A stretch of 64,000 nt of DNA from Pseudomonas sp. Bc-h (GCF_002080045.1 NZ_MUIN01000007.1:63062-127061); one strand, 5' to 3'. Positions 18,125 through 27,485 are shown, counted from the first letter of the stretch. Translations and numbers: made by a program. The notes: generated by a model not told the origin, from the sequence alone.

Positions 18125-18859
18125 ATGAGCCATCCCTTCGACGTCGCCGAGATCGCCGCGACCTACGCCAACAAGTCCGCCCAGGACATCCTTAAATTCG
18201 CGTTTCAGCATTTCGGTGATGAGCTGTGGATTTCCTTCAGCGGCGCTGAAGACGTGGTGCTGGTGGACATGGCATGGAAGATCAACAAGAACGTCAAGGT
18301 GTTCAGCCTCGACACCGGCCGCCTGCACCCGGAGACCTACCGCTTCATCGATCAGGTCCGCGAGCAGTACAAGATCGCCATCGATATCGTGTCCCCTGAC
18401 CGCGAAAAGCTCGAACCCTTCGTCAAGGAAAAGGGTCTGTTCAGCTTCTACAAGGACGGCCATGGCGAATGCTGCGGCGTGCGCAAGATCGAACCGCTGC
18501 GCCGCAAGCTGACCGACGTCAAGGCCTGGGCCACCGGCCAGCGCCGCGACCAGAGCCCGAGCACCCGCAACAGCGTTGCCGTGGTCGAGATCGACAGCGC
18601 GTTCTCGACACCCGAGCGCACCCTGTACAAGTTCAACCCCTTGGCGCAGATGAGCAGTGCGGACGTGTGGAATTACATCCGCATGCTGGAGCTGCCGTAC
18701 AACAGCCTGCACGAACGCGGTTTCATCAGCATCGGCTGCGAGCCTTGCACACGCCCTGTCTTGCCGAATCAGCACGAGCGGGAAGGCCGTTGGTGGTGGG
18801 AAGAAGCGACGCAGAAAGAATGCGGCCTGCATTCGGGGAATTTGATCGGGAAAGCCTGA
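18125..18859 (+). CDS. cysH: Adenylylsulfate (APS/PAPS) reductase, iron-sulfur type
   Basis: A 244-residue assimilatory sulfate reductase that reduces APS to sulfite with thioredoxin. The PP-loop-like [14 protein letters not shown] is at 38-50. The [4Fe-4S]-binding cysteines are at CC 116-117 and CxxC 205/208 (IGCEPCTRP), which mark the plant/Pseudomonas APS-reductase type, not the cluster-free enterobacterial PAPS type. The C-terminal KECGLH (231-236) has the catalytic Cys. ATG 18125 is used. Expression is expected to depend on CysB, encoded just downstream on the opposite strand. Confidence 0.95.
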   Translation: MSHPFDVAEIAATYANKSAQDILKFAFQHFGDELWISFSGAEDVVLVDMAWKINKNVKVFSLDTGRLHPETYRFIDQVREQYKIAIDIVSPDREKLEPFVKEKGLFSFYKDGHGECCGVRKIEPLRRKLTDVKAWATGQRRDQSPSTRNSVAVVEIDSAFSTPERTLYKFNPLAQMSSADVWNYIRMLELPYNSLHERGFISIGCEPCTRPVLPNQHEREGRWWWEEATQKECGLHSGNLIGKA

Positions 18860-18869
18860 TGCCCTTTAC

Positions 18870-18950
18870 TCTGTAGCAGTCCGGCCGGGCGGCGTTCCGT
18901 TTGCCGGCGGTGGCGCCCTTCAAATCGCTACCGACGCGCCGGGGCCCCCC
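18870..18950. repeat. REP-like pair after cysH
   Basis: CTGTAGCAGTCCGGCCGGGC with a GTAG head at 18871 is followed by degenerate inverted sequence rich in GCCGGC. It is a decayed BIME in the cysH-cysB convergent gap. Confidence 0.55.
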
Positions 18951-18965
18951 GCCACCTGCGCCCGG

Positions 18966-19105
18966 CCTGCACCTAAGTGGCGATTTGTGTCGTCCGAACT
19001 GTCGCCCATGAAGATCAAGATCCCAAGCGAACGCAGACCTGCAATCCTGACGCTATCTCTGTGGGAGACGCCGGAGCTGTGCGACGGCGTCTCCCAGAGG
19101 GTTGG
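18966..19105. repeat. Inverted, diverged copy of the 518-bp repeat core
   Basis: The segment GCCTGCACCTAAGTGGCGAT, then TTTGTGTCGTC, AAGATCAAGATC, GCAATCCTGACGC and CTGTGGGAGACGCCGGAG, in this order, is the reverse complement (with small gaps) of the middle of each repeat unit in the 27.46-29.0 kb array. It therefore shows that the array unit belongs to a dispersed family. It lies in the 310-bp gap between convergent cysH and cysB; I see no gene there. Confidence 0.7.
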
Positions 19106-19136
19106 TGCTCAACTTTAAATCCGGTACGCCGCAAAT

Positions 19137-19164
19137 CTGTAGCCGCCCGGCGGGACGGCTACAG
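19137..19164. repeat. GTAG-type REP hairpin, possible cysB 3' end
   Basis: CTGTAGCCG and its complement CGGCTACAG flank a short GC-rich centre, giving a strong hairpin 5 bp past the cysB stop codon. It is REP-derived and could also act as a transcript end. Confidence 0.65.
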
Positions 19165-19168
19165 CGTA

Positions 19169-20152
<984 letters not shown>

Positions 20153-20296
20153 TCAAAGCCGGAAGACGCCACGGGCATCAGCGACGGTATATAACTGGAC
20201 TAATGGTCAGGAAGGCAAAGATAGAACTTTTTATCACTTTTAAACGGTAATGGCACGCTGCTTTTTTTTGCGCGCTCGACGTTTCCCCCTTCGCAC

Positions 20297-20791
20297 TCAG
20301 GCCCCAGTGCGGTTCTGCAGCATCGGTACCATGTACACCGGCACTTCGGAAAGCTGCAGAACCCGCGCCGCCGTGCGACCGATCAGCGTGTCCCCCTGCG
20401 CGCTATGGCTGTGGCTGCCGACCACCAGCAGATCGACTTCAAGCCTCTGCGCCTGTTCCAGTATCACGTTGGACGGGTCCCCCTGGACCACGCGCACGCT
20501 GCGAATCAATTCAAGGTCTTGATTGTCCTCACCCAGCTCTTCACGGAAGCTGTCGAGCACCCGCTGCTCGATCCCCTCGATCACAATGTTGACACCTTCG
20601 CTGTGCAATTCCCTGAGCACATCCTCGGCCAGATAGCTCTGCAGCAGGGACTCGGCGAACCTTCCCATGGGCTCGACAACGTGGATCACGTGAAGCTCGG
20701 CATTGAAAGTCCTGGCCAGGGCCAGTGCATGCTGCAGGACATAAGGCGCATAAAGACCGAGGTCCGTGGCATACAGCATCGAGCGAATCAT
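20297..20791 (-). CDS. Universal stress protein (UspA family)
   Basis: A 164-residue single-domain Usp protein. MIRSMLYATDLGLYAPYVLQHALALARTFNAELHVIHVVEP is the usual N-terminal beta-alpha unit. The C-terminal ATP-binding pattern is visible as LLVVGSHSHSAQGDTLIGRTAARVLQLSEVPVYMVP (G-x2-H...G-x9-G-S/T-like). It probably binds ATP or AMP and responds to stress or low oxygen. It stands alone between cysB and the 5'-nucleotidase gene on the same strand, with gaps that permit its own promoter. Confidence 0.88.
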   Translation of the reverse strand: MIRSMLYATDLGLYAPYVLQHALALARTFNAELHVIHVVEPMGRFAESLLQSYLAEDVLRELHSEGVNIVIEGIEQRVLDSFREELGEDNQDLELIRSVRVVQGDPSNVILEQAQRLEVDLLVVGSHSHSAQGDTLIGRTAARVLQLSEVPVYMVPMLQNRTGA

Positions 20792-20887
20792 GTGACCTCC
20801 AGGCAGCCGTAACAGGCACAGACACCACTGAGCGTAGCAGCGCGCGGACGAGTCGGCCGGTTTGATACACCTTTCAGGTCTAAAGGT

Positions 20888-21808
20888 TCACTGTTTTAGC
20901 TCGTTGCTGATGCCATGGGGCACGTGGCCAGTCGCCACGACTTCGCGCGCCTTCTCGCAGTGGCCCGGCTGGTCGTCGAAAAAGACATCGGCGGCGAACG
21001 CCTCCAGAAACGCGGATTTCTCCAGTCCACCGAGAAACAGCGACTCATCCAGACGGATATCCCATTCACGCAATGTACGGATCACCCGCTCGTGCGCCGG
21101 GGCCGAACGCGCGGTGACCAGTGCGGTACGGATTGGGCAGGACTCTTCAGGAAACTCGCGCTGCAACAGATTCAACGCCGCCAGAAACGGCTTGAAGGGG
21201 CCGCCAGGCAGCGGCTGACGTGCAGCTTCCCGCTCGCTGGCCTGGAAGGCTTCCAGCCCCCCGGACTGATAGACCCGCTCGGACTCGTCGGAAAACAGCA
21301 CCGCATCGCCGTCGAACGCGATGCGCAACTCGGCACTGGCGGCACGCCGGGCGCCGCCCGACAGAATCGTCGCCGCTGCAAAACCGGCATCCAGCGCGCT
21401 GCGCACGTCCTCGGCGTGGGTCGAGAGAAACAGATGACTGCCAAACGCAGCAAGATAAGGAAACGGACTACGCCCGCCAACGAATGCAGCGCGAGAAATG
21501 TCCAGACCGTAATGCTGAATCGAGTTGAACACCCGCAGGCCGGTATCGGCGCTGTTGCGGGACACCAGAATCACCTCGACCCGCGACTGGCTCAGACTGG
21601 CATTGAGGCTCAGCAGCTTTTCCACCAACAGAAAAGCGTCGCCAGGCTCCAGCACTTCGTCTTCATGGTCGATCTGATATTGCCGGTAGGCGGCGACGCC
21701 GTCAGCCATGTAGATAGCGTGACTTTCACGCAGGTCGAACAGCGCTCGCGACGAAATCGCCAGCACCAGCTTGCCGCCCGCGGCTTTCATGGTCAGATCA
21801 TTGGCCAT
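20888..21808 (-). CDS. 5'-Nucleotidase (PF06189 family)
   Basis: A 306-residue protein of the cytosolic 5'-nucleotidase-like family. Characteristic segments are LVLAISSRALFDLRESHAIYM at the start, VEVILVSRNSADTGLRVFNSIQHYGLDISRAAFVGG, and RIAFDGDAVLFSDESERVYQ, in which DGDAVLFSDESE is the acidic HAD-like motif. It presumably dephosphorylates nucleoside monophosphates; the preferred base is not visible. It sits between a Usp gene and a ketopantoate reductase-like gene, all on the minus strand with gaps of 40-100 bp. Confidence 0.8.
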   Translation of the reverse strand: MANDLTMKAAGGKLVLAISSRALFDLRESHAIYMADGVAAYRQYQIDHEDEVLEPGDAFLLVEKLLSLNASLSQSRVEVILVSRNSADTGLRVFNSIQHYGLDISRAAFVGGRSPFPYLAAFGSHLFLSTHAEDVRSALDAGFAAATILSGGARRAASAELRIAFDGDAVLFSDESERVYQSGGLEAFQASEREAARQPLPGGPFKPFLAALNLLQREFPEESCPIRTALVTARSAPAHERVIRTLREWDIRLDESLFLGGLEKSAFLEAFAADVFFDDQPGHCEKAREVVATGHVPHGISNELKQ

Positions 21809-21849
21809 CGGTTATTTCCCCCAGAACCATCAGAATCGCATCAGTGCGC

Positions 21850-22806
21850 TCAACGATTCCCGCGATCGATAAACGCCAGCGCATGATAAAGCGCCCGTAT
21901 CTTCGGCATGTCGCAACCCGCCGCCAACGCCGCAGCGAGTGGCTTGGCGTAGATGGCCTCCAGCTCTAGCGGGCGCTTTTCGCTGAAGTCATGGTGCATG
22001 CTCGGGCGATAGTCCGGCATGTGGCCGGTGACCTTGAACAACTGCTCGGCATAACCATCTGGCAATACATGGCCACAGGCCTGGGCGCCTTGCACCACTT
22101 CGGCCATAAGCCCCTGAATCAACTCGCGGCTGTTCGGGTCAGCCATCAACGGCGTGGTGCTGGCATTCAGCAGTACCGACAGGCCGTTGTACGGCACATT
22201 CCACACCAGCTTTTGCCAGCGGGCCTTGTCCAGATTGTCCATGGCCACCGATTCGATACCCGCTGCATGGAACAGCGCAGCGCCCTCTTCAACGATCGCA
22301 AGGCTCGCAGCAGCGTCAGCGGCCGGGCCGCTGTGGTAGCCGATATTGACTGCGCCGAACGCTTGATGGGCGATCTGCCCTGGCCCGGTGCGATGAACGC
22401 AGATGAAGCACAGGCCACCCAGCAGATGCAGCGAGTCAGGCAGCAACGCGCGAAGCTCATCCTCGACGGCCAGACCGTTCTGCAGCATCAATACTTTGGC
22501 ATTGGGCGCCGCGGCCTGAATGATCGCCGGAGCAACACCGTTATTGCCGGTGGTCTTGGCCCCGACCAATACCCAGTCACAGGCCGGCATATCCGCCGCC
22601 GAGGAATACGCCTGAACGTTATCCAGGGTCAGAACGCCGTGTACTTGACTGTCCAGCCGCAGGCCGTTTTGCGACACCGCGCTGAACTCGCTGCGCAGCA
22701 GAAAGTGCACGTCATAGCCGGCCCGCGCCAGCATCAGGCCGTAAAAGCCGCCGATGGCGCCGGTGCCGATAATGCCGATGCGCGGCTTCTTGATCGTTTC
22801 GCTCAT
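21850..22806 (-). CDS. Putative 2-dehydropantoate 2-reductase (PanE/ApbA family)
   Basis: A 318-residue NADPH-dependent reductase. The N-terminal Rossmann motif is GIIGTGAIGGFYGLMLARAG (GxGxxG). AGKTTGN-type LVGAKTTGN, LMLQNGLAVEDELRAL and GGLCFICVHRTGPGQIAHQAFG follow, as in ApbA/PanE. A conserved Lys/Asn pair near KARWQKLVWNVPYNGLSVL belongs to the C-terminal helical domain. The ketopantoate step of pantothenate synthesis is the family reaction, but pseudomonads carry several paralogues, so I leave the symbol empty. ATG 22806 is preferred because GGGGGA lies upstream; an extended start at 22821 overlaps the preceding gene's stop. Confidence 0.82.
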   Translation of the reverse strand: MSETIKKPRIGIIGTGAIGGFYGLMLARAGYDVHFLLRSEFSAVSQNGLRLDSQVHGVLTLDNVQAYSSAADMPACDWVLVGAKTTGNNGVAPAIIQAAAPNAKVLMLQNGLAVEDELRALLPDSLHLLGGLCFICVHRTGPGQIAHQAFGAVNIGYHSGPAADAAASLAIVEEGAALFHAAGIESVAMDNLDKARWQKLVWNVPYNGLSVLLNASTTPLMADPNSRELIQGLMAEVVQGAQACGHVLPDGYAEQLFKVTGHMPDYRPSMHHDFSEKRPLELEAIYAKPLAAALAAGCDMPKIRALYHALAFIDRGNR

Positions 22807-22817
22807 GTTTCCCCCGT

Positions 22818-23153
22818 TCAAGGCAGCTCGTCAGGCGCGCGACTGAGCGCCTGATCGAGTCCGGTAATAATGGCTTCGGCTGACAACTTGCTGCGCAGCG
22901 CGCCGTAGAACTCGCCATCGCGCACGATGAACAACGATGGCAAGTGAAAAACCCCGTAGCGCTGCACAGCGCCGCCGCTTTCCTCGGCGTCGATCCAGCA
23001 CAGTCTGTCGAGCGGCAGCGATAGCTCGGGCAAATGGTGCCGCGCCCAACGGCAACTGGAACAGCCCACGCTGGTGAATATAAGCAGCGACACGCCCGGC
23101 AGCGCGAGCAGTTGCTGATCGACGTCAAAATCCGTCAGTTGCAGTTGATCCAC
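22818..23153 (-). CDS. Thioredoxin-like small protein
   Basis: A 111-residue thioredoxin-fold protein. The active site CSSC is at 31-34 (FTSVGCSSCRWARHHLPE) and the cis-Pro segment is GVFHLPSLFIVRDG. It has no signal peptide, so it probably acts in the cytoplasm as a disulfide reductase or thiol carrier. It ends 11 bp before the start of the PanE-like gene on the same strand, so the two are probably co-transcribed. The partner is unknown. Confidence 0.78.
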   Translation of the reverse strand: MDQLQLTDFDVDQQLLALPGVSLLIFTSVGCSSCRWARHHLPELSLPLDRLCWIDAEESGGAVQRYGVFHLPSLFIVRDGEFYGALRSKLSAEAIITGLDQALSRAPDELP

Positions 23154-23409
23154 GTCGATCTCCCCAAGGTCTGCCGTACACTATATCCGGACACACGCGC
23201 CGGTTTGCAATCTTCGGGGCCGTCGATGCGAGTGCCTGATGACAAATAGTCCCGGGAAACCCGCCCCGGCTGGACGAAAGCGGCGTTTGCCCATTGTCGA
23301 AGTACGGCCTAACGCGTTAAGGTTCGGCTCCCCCGTTGCGCTCAATAATGCTCGGCTCCGCCGCACGGGGACGTTGGCGGCCAGCATCCGTGACCTGATG
23401 AGTAACACG

Positions 23410-24486
23410 ATGGCTGATTTACCGATTGACGACCTCAACGTTGCCTCCAACGAGACACTGATCACTCCGGATCAGCTCAAGCGCGAAATCCCCCTCACCG
23501 CAGCCGCCCAGGCCACCGTGAGCAAGGGCCGCGAAGTTATCCGCAACATTCTCGATGGCAAGGACCACCGCCTGTTCATCGTGATCGGGCCGTGCTCGAT
23601 CCACGACATCAAGGCCGCTCACGAATACGCCGAACGCCTCAAGGCCCTGGCCGCCGAGGTGTCCGATACCCTGTATCTGGTCATGCGCGTCTATTTCGAA
23701 AAGCCGCGCACCACCGTGGGCTGGAAAGGCCTGATCAACGACCCGTACCTGGACGACTCCTTCAAGATTCAGGACGGCCTGCACATCGGTCGTCAGCTGT
23801 TGCTGGATCTGGCAGAAAAAGGCCTGCCGACCGCGACCGAAGCGCTGGACCCGATCTCTCCGCAGTATCTGCAGGACCTGATCAGTTGGTCGGCCATCGG
23901 CGCGCGCACCACCGAATCCCAGACTCACCGCGAAATGGCCTCGGGTCTGTCCTCGGCAGTCGGTTTCAAAAACGGCACCGACGGCGGCCTGACCGTTGCC
24001 ATCAACGCCCTGCAATCGGTTTCCAGCCCGCACCGTTTCCTGGGCATCAACCAGGAAGGTGGCGTGTCGATCGTCACCACCAAGGGCAATGCCTACGGTC
24101 ACGTGGTCTTGCGTGGCGGCAACGGCAAGCCGAACTACGACTCGGTCAGCGTTGCGCTGTGCGAACAGGCGCTGAACAAGGCCAAGATCAAGCCGAATAT
24201 CATGGTCGACTGCAGCCACGCCAACTCCAACAAGGACCCTGCGCTACAGCCACTGGTCATGGAAAACGTCGCCAACCAGATCCTGGAAGGCAACGAATCG
24301 ATCATCGGCTTGATGGTGGAAAGCCACCTGAACTGGGGCTGTCAGGCGATTCCGAAGGACCTCGCGGACCTGCAATACGGCGTATCGATCACCGACGCCT
24401 GCATCGACTGGGAGAGCACCGAAAAAACCTTGCGCGGCATGCATGCCAAGCTCAAGGACGTGCTGCCCAAGCGTAACCGCGGCTGA
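23410..24486 (+). CDS. 3-Deoxy-7-phosphoheptulonate synthase (class I DAHP synthase)
   Basis: A 358-residue class I DAHP synthase that condenses PEP and erythrose 4-phosphate at the entrance to aromatic amino acid synthesis. Motifs include FIVIGPCSIHDIKAAHEYA, LVMRVYFEKPRTTVGWKGLINDP, GARTTESQTHREMASGLS and NIMVDCSHANSNKDP, the last holding metal-binding His. MADLPIDDLNVASNETLITP at 23410 is the start typical of Pseudomonas; MSNTMADL at 23398 is possible. Neither has a clear ribosome site. The open frame extends to 23239 but the added residues do not look like this family. I do not decide between feedback types (Tyr, Phe, Trp), so no symbol is given. Confidence 0.9.
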   Translation: MADLPIDDLNVASNETLITPDQLKREIPLTAAAQATVSKGREVIRNILDGKDHRLFIVIGPCSIHDIKAAHEYAERLKALAAEVSDTLYLVMRVYFEKPRTTVGWKGLINDPYLDDSFKIQDGLHIGRQLLLDLAEKGLPTATEALDPISPQYLQDLISWSAIGARTTESQTHREMASGLSSAVGFKNGTDGGLTVAINALQSVSSPHRFLGINQEGGVSIVTTKGNAYGHVVLRGGNGKPNYDSVSVALCEQALNKAKIKPNIMVDCSHANSNKDPALQPLVMENVANQILEGNESIIGLMVESHLNWGCQAIPKDLADLQYGVSITDACIDWESTEKTLRGMHAKLKDVLPKRNRG

Positions 24487-24505
24487 TCCGAAGCCCGGAA
24501 ACGAC

Positions 24506-24532
24506 AACGCCGAGCAACTGCTCGGCGTTTTT
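24506..24532 (+). terminator. Rho-independent terminator after the DAHP synthase gene
   Basis: AACGCCGAGCA and TGCTCGGCGTT form an 11-bp stem with a short loop followed by TTT, 20 bp past the stop codon. Confidence 0.9.
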
Positions 24533-24572
24533 CATTGCGGCGGACCGCTTTACCAACTGTAGACCCTGGTCA

Positions 24573-24854
24573 TCAGATCTTGGCGGCCTGACGCTGATTG
24601 CGTTCCATGTAACGTTCTACATACGAGCACGACGGAATCACGGTGTAACCCCTGCTCTCGGCAAAATCGAGTGCCTCTTCAGTCAGGGCTGCGGCTATGC
24701 CTCGACCCCGCAGAGCATTGGGAACGAACGTACGATAGATATCCAGGGTCTGCTTCCCCAGATCCATATACGTCAGATAGGCACGATGACCGTCGATGTT
24801 GATCTCGAACTGGTGACCGGTCTCGTCATGGTGGATAGACAACGCCTCGCTCAT
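24573..24854 (-). CDS. Small GNAT-like N-acetyltransferase (YjdJ/NATD1 type)
   Basis: A 93-residue single-domain acetyltransferase-like protein. FVPNALRGRGIAAALTEEALDFAESRGYTVIPSCSYVERYM contains the acetyl-CoA binding motif (R/Q-x2-G-x-G/A, here RGRGIA). The family lacks the full GNAT fold and its substrates are largely unknown. ATG 24854 has GGAG 6 bp upstream; a GTG one codon earlier is less likely. Confidence 0.8.
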   Translation of the reverse strand: MSEALSIHHDETGHQFEINIDGHRAYLTYMDLGKQTLDIYRTFVPNALRGRGIAAALTEEALDFAESRGYTVIPSCSYVERYMERNQRQAAKI

Positions 24855-24857
24855 CAC

Positions 24858-25232
24858 TACTCCTCGCGGGTCTTGGAATTTGACCCCTACCTTACCGATG
24901 TTTTTCCGGCGAAGGAACCTCTACAGGCAGATGAACACAACTGCGGGCCGTGCGCCTCTGACGCCACGCCAGCAATACTGCCTTCTACGCCACCCCGTGC
25001 CTGATTTGGACACCGAGAAGAGCCAGGCTGTTCTCTGACAAATGAGCACCTGCAAATAGTAGGCGCCATTATCGAATCTGCTCAAGTGAATCAACAGGAA
25101 AATGCGCTGCCGCACATCTGACCGGTATGAACCGTTGAACCTGTCATCGCCGACGAATGTCCATTGAGACGTGGATTGTTCGGCAAAGTCACTTTAAGCA
25201 CCGCTAAACAAGCATCTTCGCCGATCTTCGTC
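24858..25232. other. Intergenic stretch without a supportable gene
   Basis: 375 bp between the acetyltransferase gene and the candidate small RNA. Short open frames exist on both strands but have no ribosome sites, no recognisable family and unusual composition. I see nothing else in it. Confidence 0.5.
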
Positions 25233-25386
25233 TATACAAAAAAGGCTGTAACGCGGTTCAACGTAACCTGGACAAGGGTCGCAAGCGTTTCGACCGATCC
25301 TCTGGAGTTTCTCCGGAGTCTGTCGGTCGGACCGTCCGCCCATGCCTCACTGACAGACGTATTCGTCTGACAGCGCTAGGTTTTTT
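25233..25386 (+). ncRNA. Candidate small RNA upstream of oprI
   Basis: TATACA at 25233-25238 is a good -10 element (no clear -35). A transcript from about 25245 would contain hairpin 25292-25328 (GACCGA / TCGGTC outer stem, with CTCTGGAG / CTCCGGAG inside). It would end at an imperfect stem 25345-25380 with the perfect core CAGACG-TATT-CGTCTG, closed by CCT/AGG directly before a six-T run. The layout fits an intrinsic terminator and an RNA of about 140 nt. No open reading frame of note lies within. I do not recognise the RNA; it could also be a structured leader. Confidence 0.4.
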
Positions 25387-25557
25387 CCAGATAAAAAGCG
25401 TGAGGAATTGCACGGAACACTTTCAAAGCAAAGAATTTTATGCGGTTCTTGCGCTTAGTCCGTTTACTTACTACAAACAATGGGTAGTATGTACGCCGGT
25501 CATTTTCTCATTTTCGAGAGATGACTAATTTGATAGAAGTCCTTTAAGGGGAACACG

Positions 25558-25809
25558 ATGAACAACGTTCTGAAATTCTCTGCTCTGGCCCTGGCCGCAG
25601 TTCTGGCTACCGGTTGCAGCAGCGCCTCCAAAGAAACCGAAGCTCGTCTGACTGCAACTGAAGACGCAGCCGCTCGTTCGCAAGCTCGTGCTGATGAAGC
25701 CTATCGCAAGGCTGATGAAGCTCTGGCTGCTGCTCAGAAAGCTCAACAGACTGCTGACGAAGCCAACGAGCGCGCTCTGCGCATGTTGGACAAGGCAAGC
25801 CGCAAGTAA
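25558..25809 (+). CDS. oprI: Major outer membrane lipoprotein OprI
   Basis: An 83-residue Braun-type lipoprotein. The signal peptide [20 protein letters not shown] ends in a lipobox with Cys20. The mature 64 residues are an Ala-rich heptad coiled coil ([21 protein letters not shown]...) ending in DKASRK, with the C-terminal Lys83 available for linkage to peptidoglycan. Ribosome site AAGGGGAA lies 5-6 bp before the start. It is abundant in pseudomonads and anchors the outer membrane. The neighbouring L,D-transpeptidase gene is convergent. Confidence 0.97.
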   Translation: MNNVLKFSALALAAVLATGCSSASKETEARLTATEDAAARSQARADEAYRKADEALAAAQKAQQTADEANERALRMLDKASRK

Positions 25810-25861
25810 TAATCCCTCGGGATTATTGATAAGCCGATCCGGTTTCGGATCGGCTTTTTTG
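25808..25861 (+). terminator. oprI terminator (double hairpin)
   Basis: AATAATCC-CTCG-GGATTATT directly overlaps the stop codon. AAGCCGATCC / GGATCGGCTT then forms a 10-bp stem followed by six T residues, a strong intrinsic terminator. Confidence 0.92.
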
Positions 25862-25913
25862 TTGCCTGTCGTCCTTCTCTGAACATCTGTTCGCGAAGGA
25901 TTTTCAAGGCAAT

Positions 25914-25960
25914 AAAAAACCCGTTCACCCTGCCCTGTTTCCAGAGCCAGGTGAACGGGT
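25914..25960 (-). terminator. Terminator of the L,D-transpeptidase gene
   Basis: On the minus strand, ACCCGTTCACC and GGTGAACGGGT form an 11-bp stem around a 20-base loop and run into TTTTTTATT. Confidence 0.85.
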
Positions 25961-25977
25961 ATCAGCGTCAGGTCAGC

Positions 25978-26946
25978 TTACTGCAGCGTGACCGGCGCGC
26001 TGTTCTCTACCGGTGCGGCAACGCCAGGCACCGCGATCTCGACCGGCATGCCGTCTTCGGCAGCGACCACGTCACGCACTTCATCCCAGTTGATCCGCAG
26101 GCTGTTGGCCAGGTCTTCACGCTTGAGCAGCGCGTTGATAACGGCGGTGTGCTTGTCGACCACCGAGGGATTGCCGCTCTCGTCCAGAGGGGTATGCGCT
26201 TCAAGGTACACCTTGCCGCCACTGACGCCGAACTTGTAGGGCTCATTCATGATGCGCACGGTAGTGCCCACCGGCACCATGTCGGCCATTTCAAGCACGT
26301 TGTTGTTGTACATGCGGAAGCAGCCGTGGCTGGTGCGCATGCCGATGCCGAACTTCTTGTTCGAACCGTGGATCAGGTAGCCCGGCAATCCCAGACCGAA
26401 CTTGAACGGCCCCAGCGGGTTGTCGGGACCGGCCGGCACCACGTTGGGCAGGATATCGCCATCGGCGGCGTGCTCGGCCTTGACCGAGGCAGGCGGGGTC
26501 CAGGTCGGATTCGGGGTCTTGGCGGTCACCTTGGTGGTGGAAACCGGAGAGCCCCAACCTTCGCGGCCGATACCCAGCGGGAAGGTGTAGACCACGTTCT
26601 TGCCCTTCGGGTAGTAGTACAGACGGTACTCGGCGAGGTTGATGACGATACCTTCACGCGGGCCCGGCGGCAGGATGAAGCGGGTCGGCAGAATGACCTG
26701 GGTACCGGCGCCCGGCAGCCAGGCGTCGACGCCGGGGTTGGCGGCGATCATTTCCAGATAACCCAGATCGTATTGGGTGCCCAGGTCGGCAAAGGTGTCT
26801 TCGTACTTGGCGGTGACGGTCTGCACCGAGCCGATGATGTCCTCGCCTGGCGGCGGCAACGGGAACTCCAGGGCGGAGACAGGGCCGGCCGCACACAGTG
26901 CAGCTAGCGACAGACAGCGGGCGAAAGCTGGAATGCGCGACAACAT
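25978..26946 (-). CDS. L,D-transpeptidase (ErfK/YbiS/YcfS/YnhG family)
   Basis: A 322-residue exported protein. The start MLSRIPAFARCLSLAALCAAGPVSA at 26946 gives a signal peptide; a longer frame to 27000 lacks support. A LysM-like segment (YEDTFADLGTQYDLGYLEMIAANPG, then GTQVILPTRFILP) precedes the YkuD catalytic domain, whose HGSNKKFGIGMRTSHGCFRMYNNNV contains the catalytic His and Cys in SHGCFR. Family members of this type link the C-terminal Lys of the Braun lipoprotein to meso-diaminopimelate of peptidoglycan. The convergent neighbour is oprI, so OprI is the natural substrate. This role is inferred from family and position. Confidence 0.92.
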   Translation of the reverse strand: MLSRIPAFARCLSLAALCAAGPVSALEFPLPPPGEDIIGSVQTVTAKYEDTFADLGTQYDLGYLEMIAANPGVDAWLPGAGTQVILPTRFILPPGPREGIVINLAEYRLYYYPKGKNVVYTFPLGIGREGWGSPVSTTKVTAKTPNPTWTPPASVKAEHAADGDILPNVVPAGPDNPLGPFKFGLGLPGYLIHGSNKKFGIGMRTSHGCFRMYNNNVLEMADMVPVGTTVRIMNEPYKFGVSGGKVYLEAHTPLDESGNPSVVDKHTAVINALLKREDLANSLRINWDEVRDVVAAEDGMPVEIAVPGVAAPVENSAPVTLQ

Positions 26947-27030
26947 CCGGGGAATCCTTGGGTAAACGGGAGGCTTGAATAGGCGCGATTGTACACGCAC
27001 GCAAGGGGCTTCGGGAGTAGGCGCGACGGC

Positions 27031-27327
27031 TTACTCGCCGGTGTCGAGTTCCGGCCAGATGGGGTTCCAGCCCCGACGTTGCGCATCGATGATTGCGCGG
27101 CACAGGGGGCAGAGGCGTTCGTCCTGGTAAATGGCCTGTTCGACGTTGGACCAGCGCGGTTGCGCAGGCAGAAGGCTCCCGCACAGGGTGCGGTCAGCGG
27201 AACCGGCCAGTTCCAGTTGCCGGGCGGCCAGGTGCACACGAACTTCCTGGCACGCGAACAGGTCGAGCTGCTCATCGGGCTCGATCAGTTGATAGGCAAA
27301 AAGGGACCAGGCAGGACGGCGCGGCAT
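27031..27327 (-). CDS. Conserved small hypothetical protein with a CPLC motif
   Basis: 98 residues, beginning MPRRPAWSLFAYQLIEPDEQ. A CPLC motif occurs in ERLCPLCRAIIDAQRRGWNPIWPELDTG; with other cysteines (FACQEV, TLCGSL) it might bind a metal. GGAG lies 6 bp before ATG 27327. I do not recognise the family, but I recall a hypothetical gene at this position between the L,D-transpeptidase and tesA genes in P. aeruginosa. It is upstream of the transpeptidase on the same strand, 84 bp away. Confidence 0.65.
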   Translation of the reverse strand: MPRRPAWSLFAYQLIEPDEQLDLFACQEVRVHLAARQLELAGSADRTLCGSLLPAQPRWSNVEQAIYQDERLCPLCRAIIDAQRRGWNPIWPELDTGE

Positions 27328-27450
27328 GGGGGGCTCCAGAGCGGGGGCGCCACATTAGCCGAAAGCCCCGGTCCGGAAAAGAGCTGGAGGCCTTTTAATT
27401 TGGGCCTCTATCGGGGTGATGAGTCCTCAGCACGGATTCGGTAGTGGCAC

Positions 27451-27485
27451 TGATTGGGCTCCGGCTTCACGCCAGAGCCCAATCA
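27451..27485. repeat. Palindrome at the left border of the repeat array
   Basis: TGATTGGGCTC (27451-27461) and GAGCCCAATCA (27475-27485) are a perfect 11-bp inverted repeat around a 13-base centre that itself contains CCGGC/GCCAG. The later units have the shorter palindrome TCTGGC-GTTA-GCCAGA at the corresponding place. Confidence 0.8.

Noticed and set aside
23239..23409. N-terminal extension of the DAHP synthase, or an attenuator leader peptide
   Set aside because: The 57 extra residues are Arg/Pro-rich and unlike the family; no run of Phe, Tyr or Trp codons or alternating hairpins typical of attenuation was seen.
25240..25262. Possible tRNA T-arm (GGTTCAACGTAACC)
   Set aside because: Spacing and sequence do not fit a T-arm (GGTTCRANNCC), and no acceptor, D-arm or anticodon stem can be built around it.
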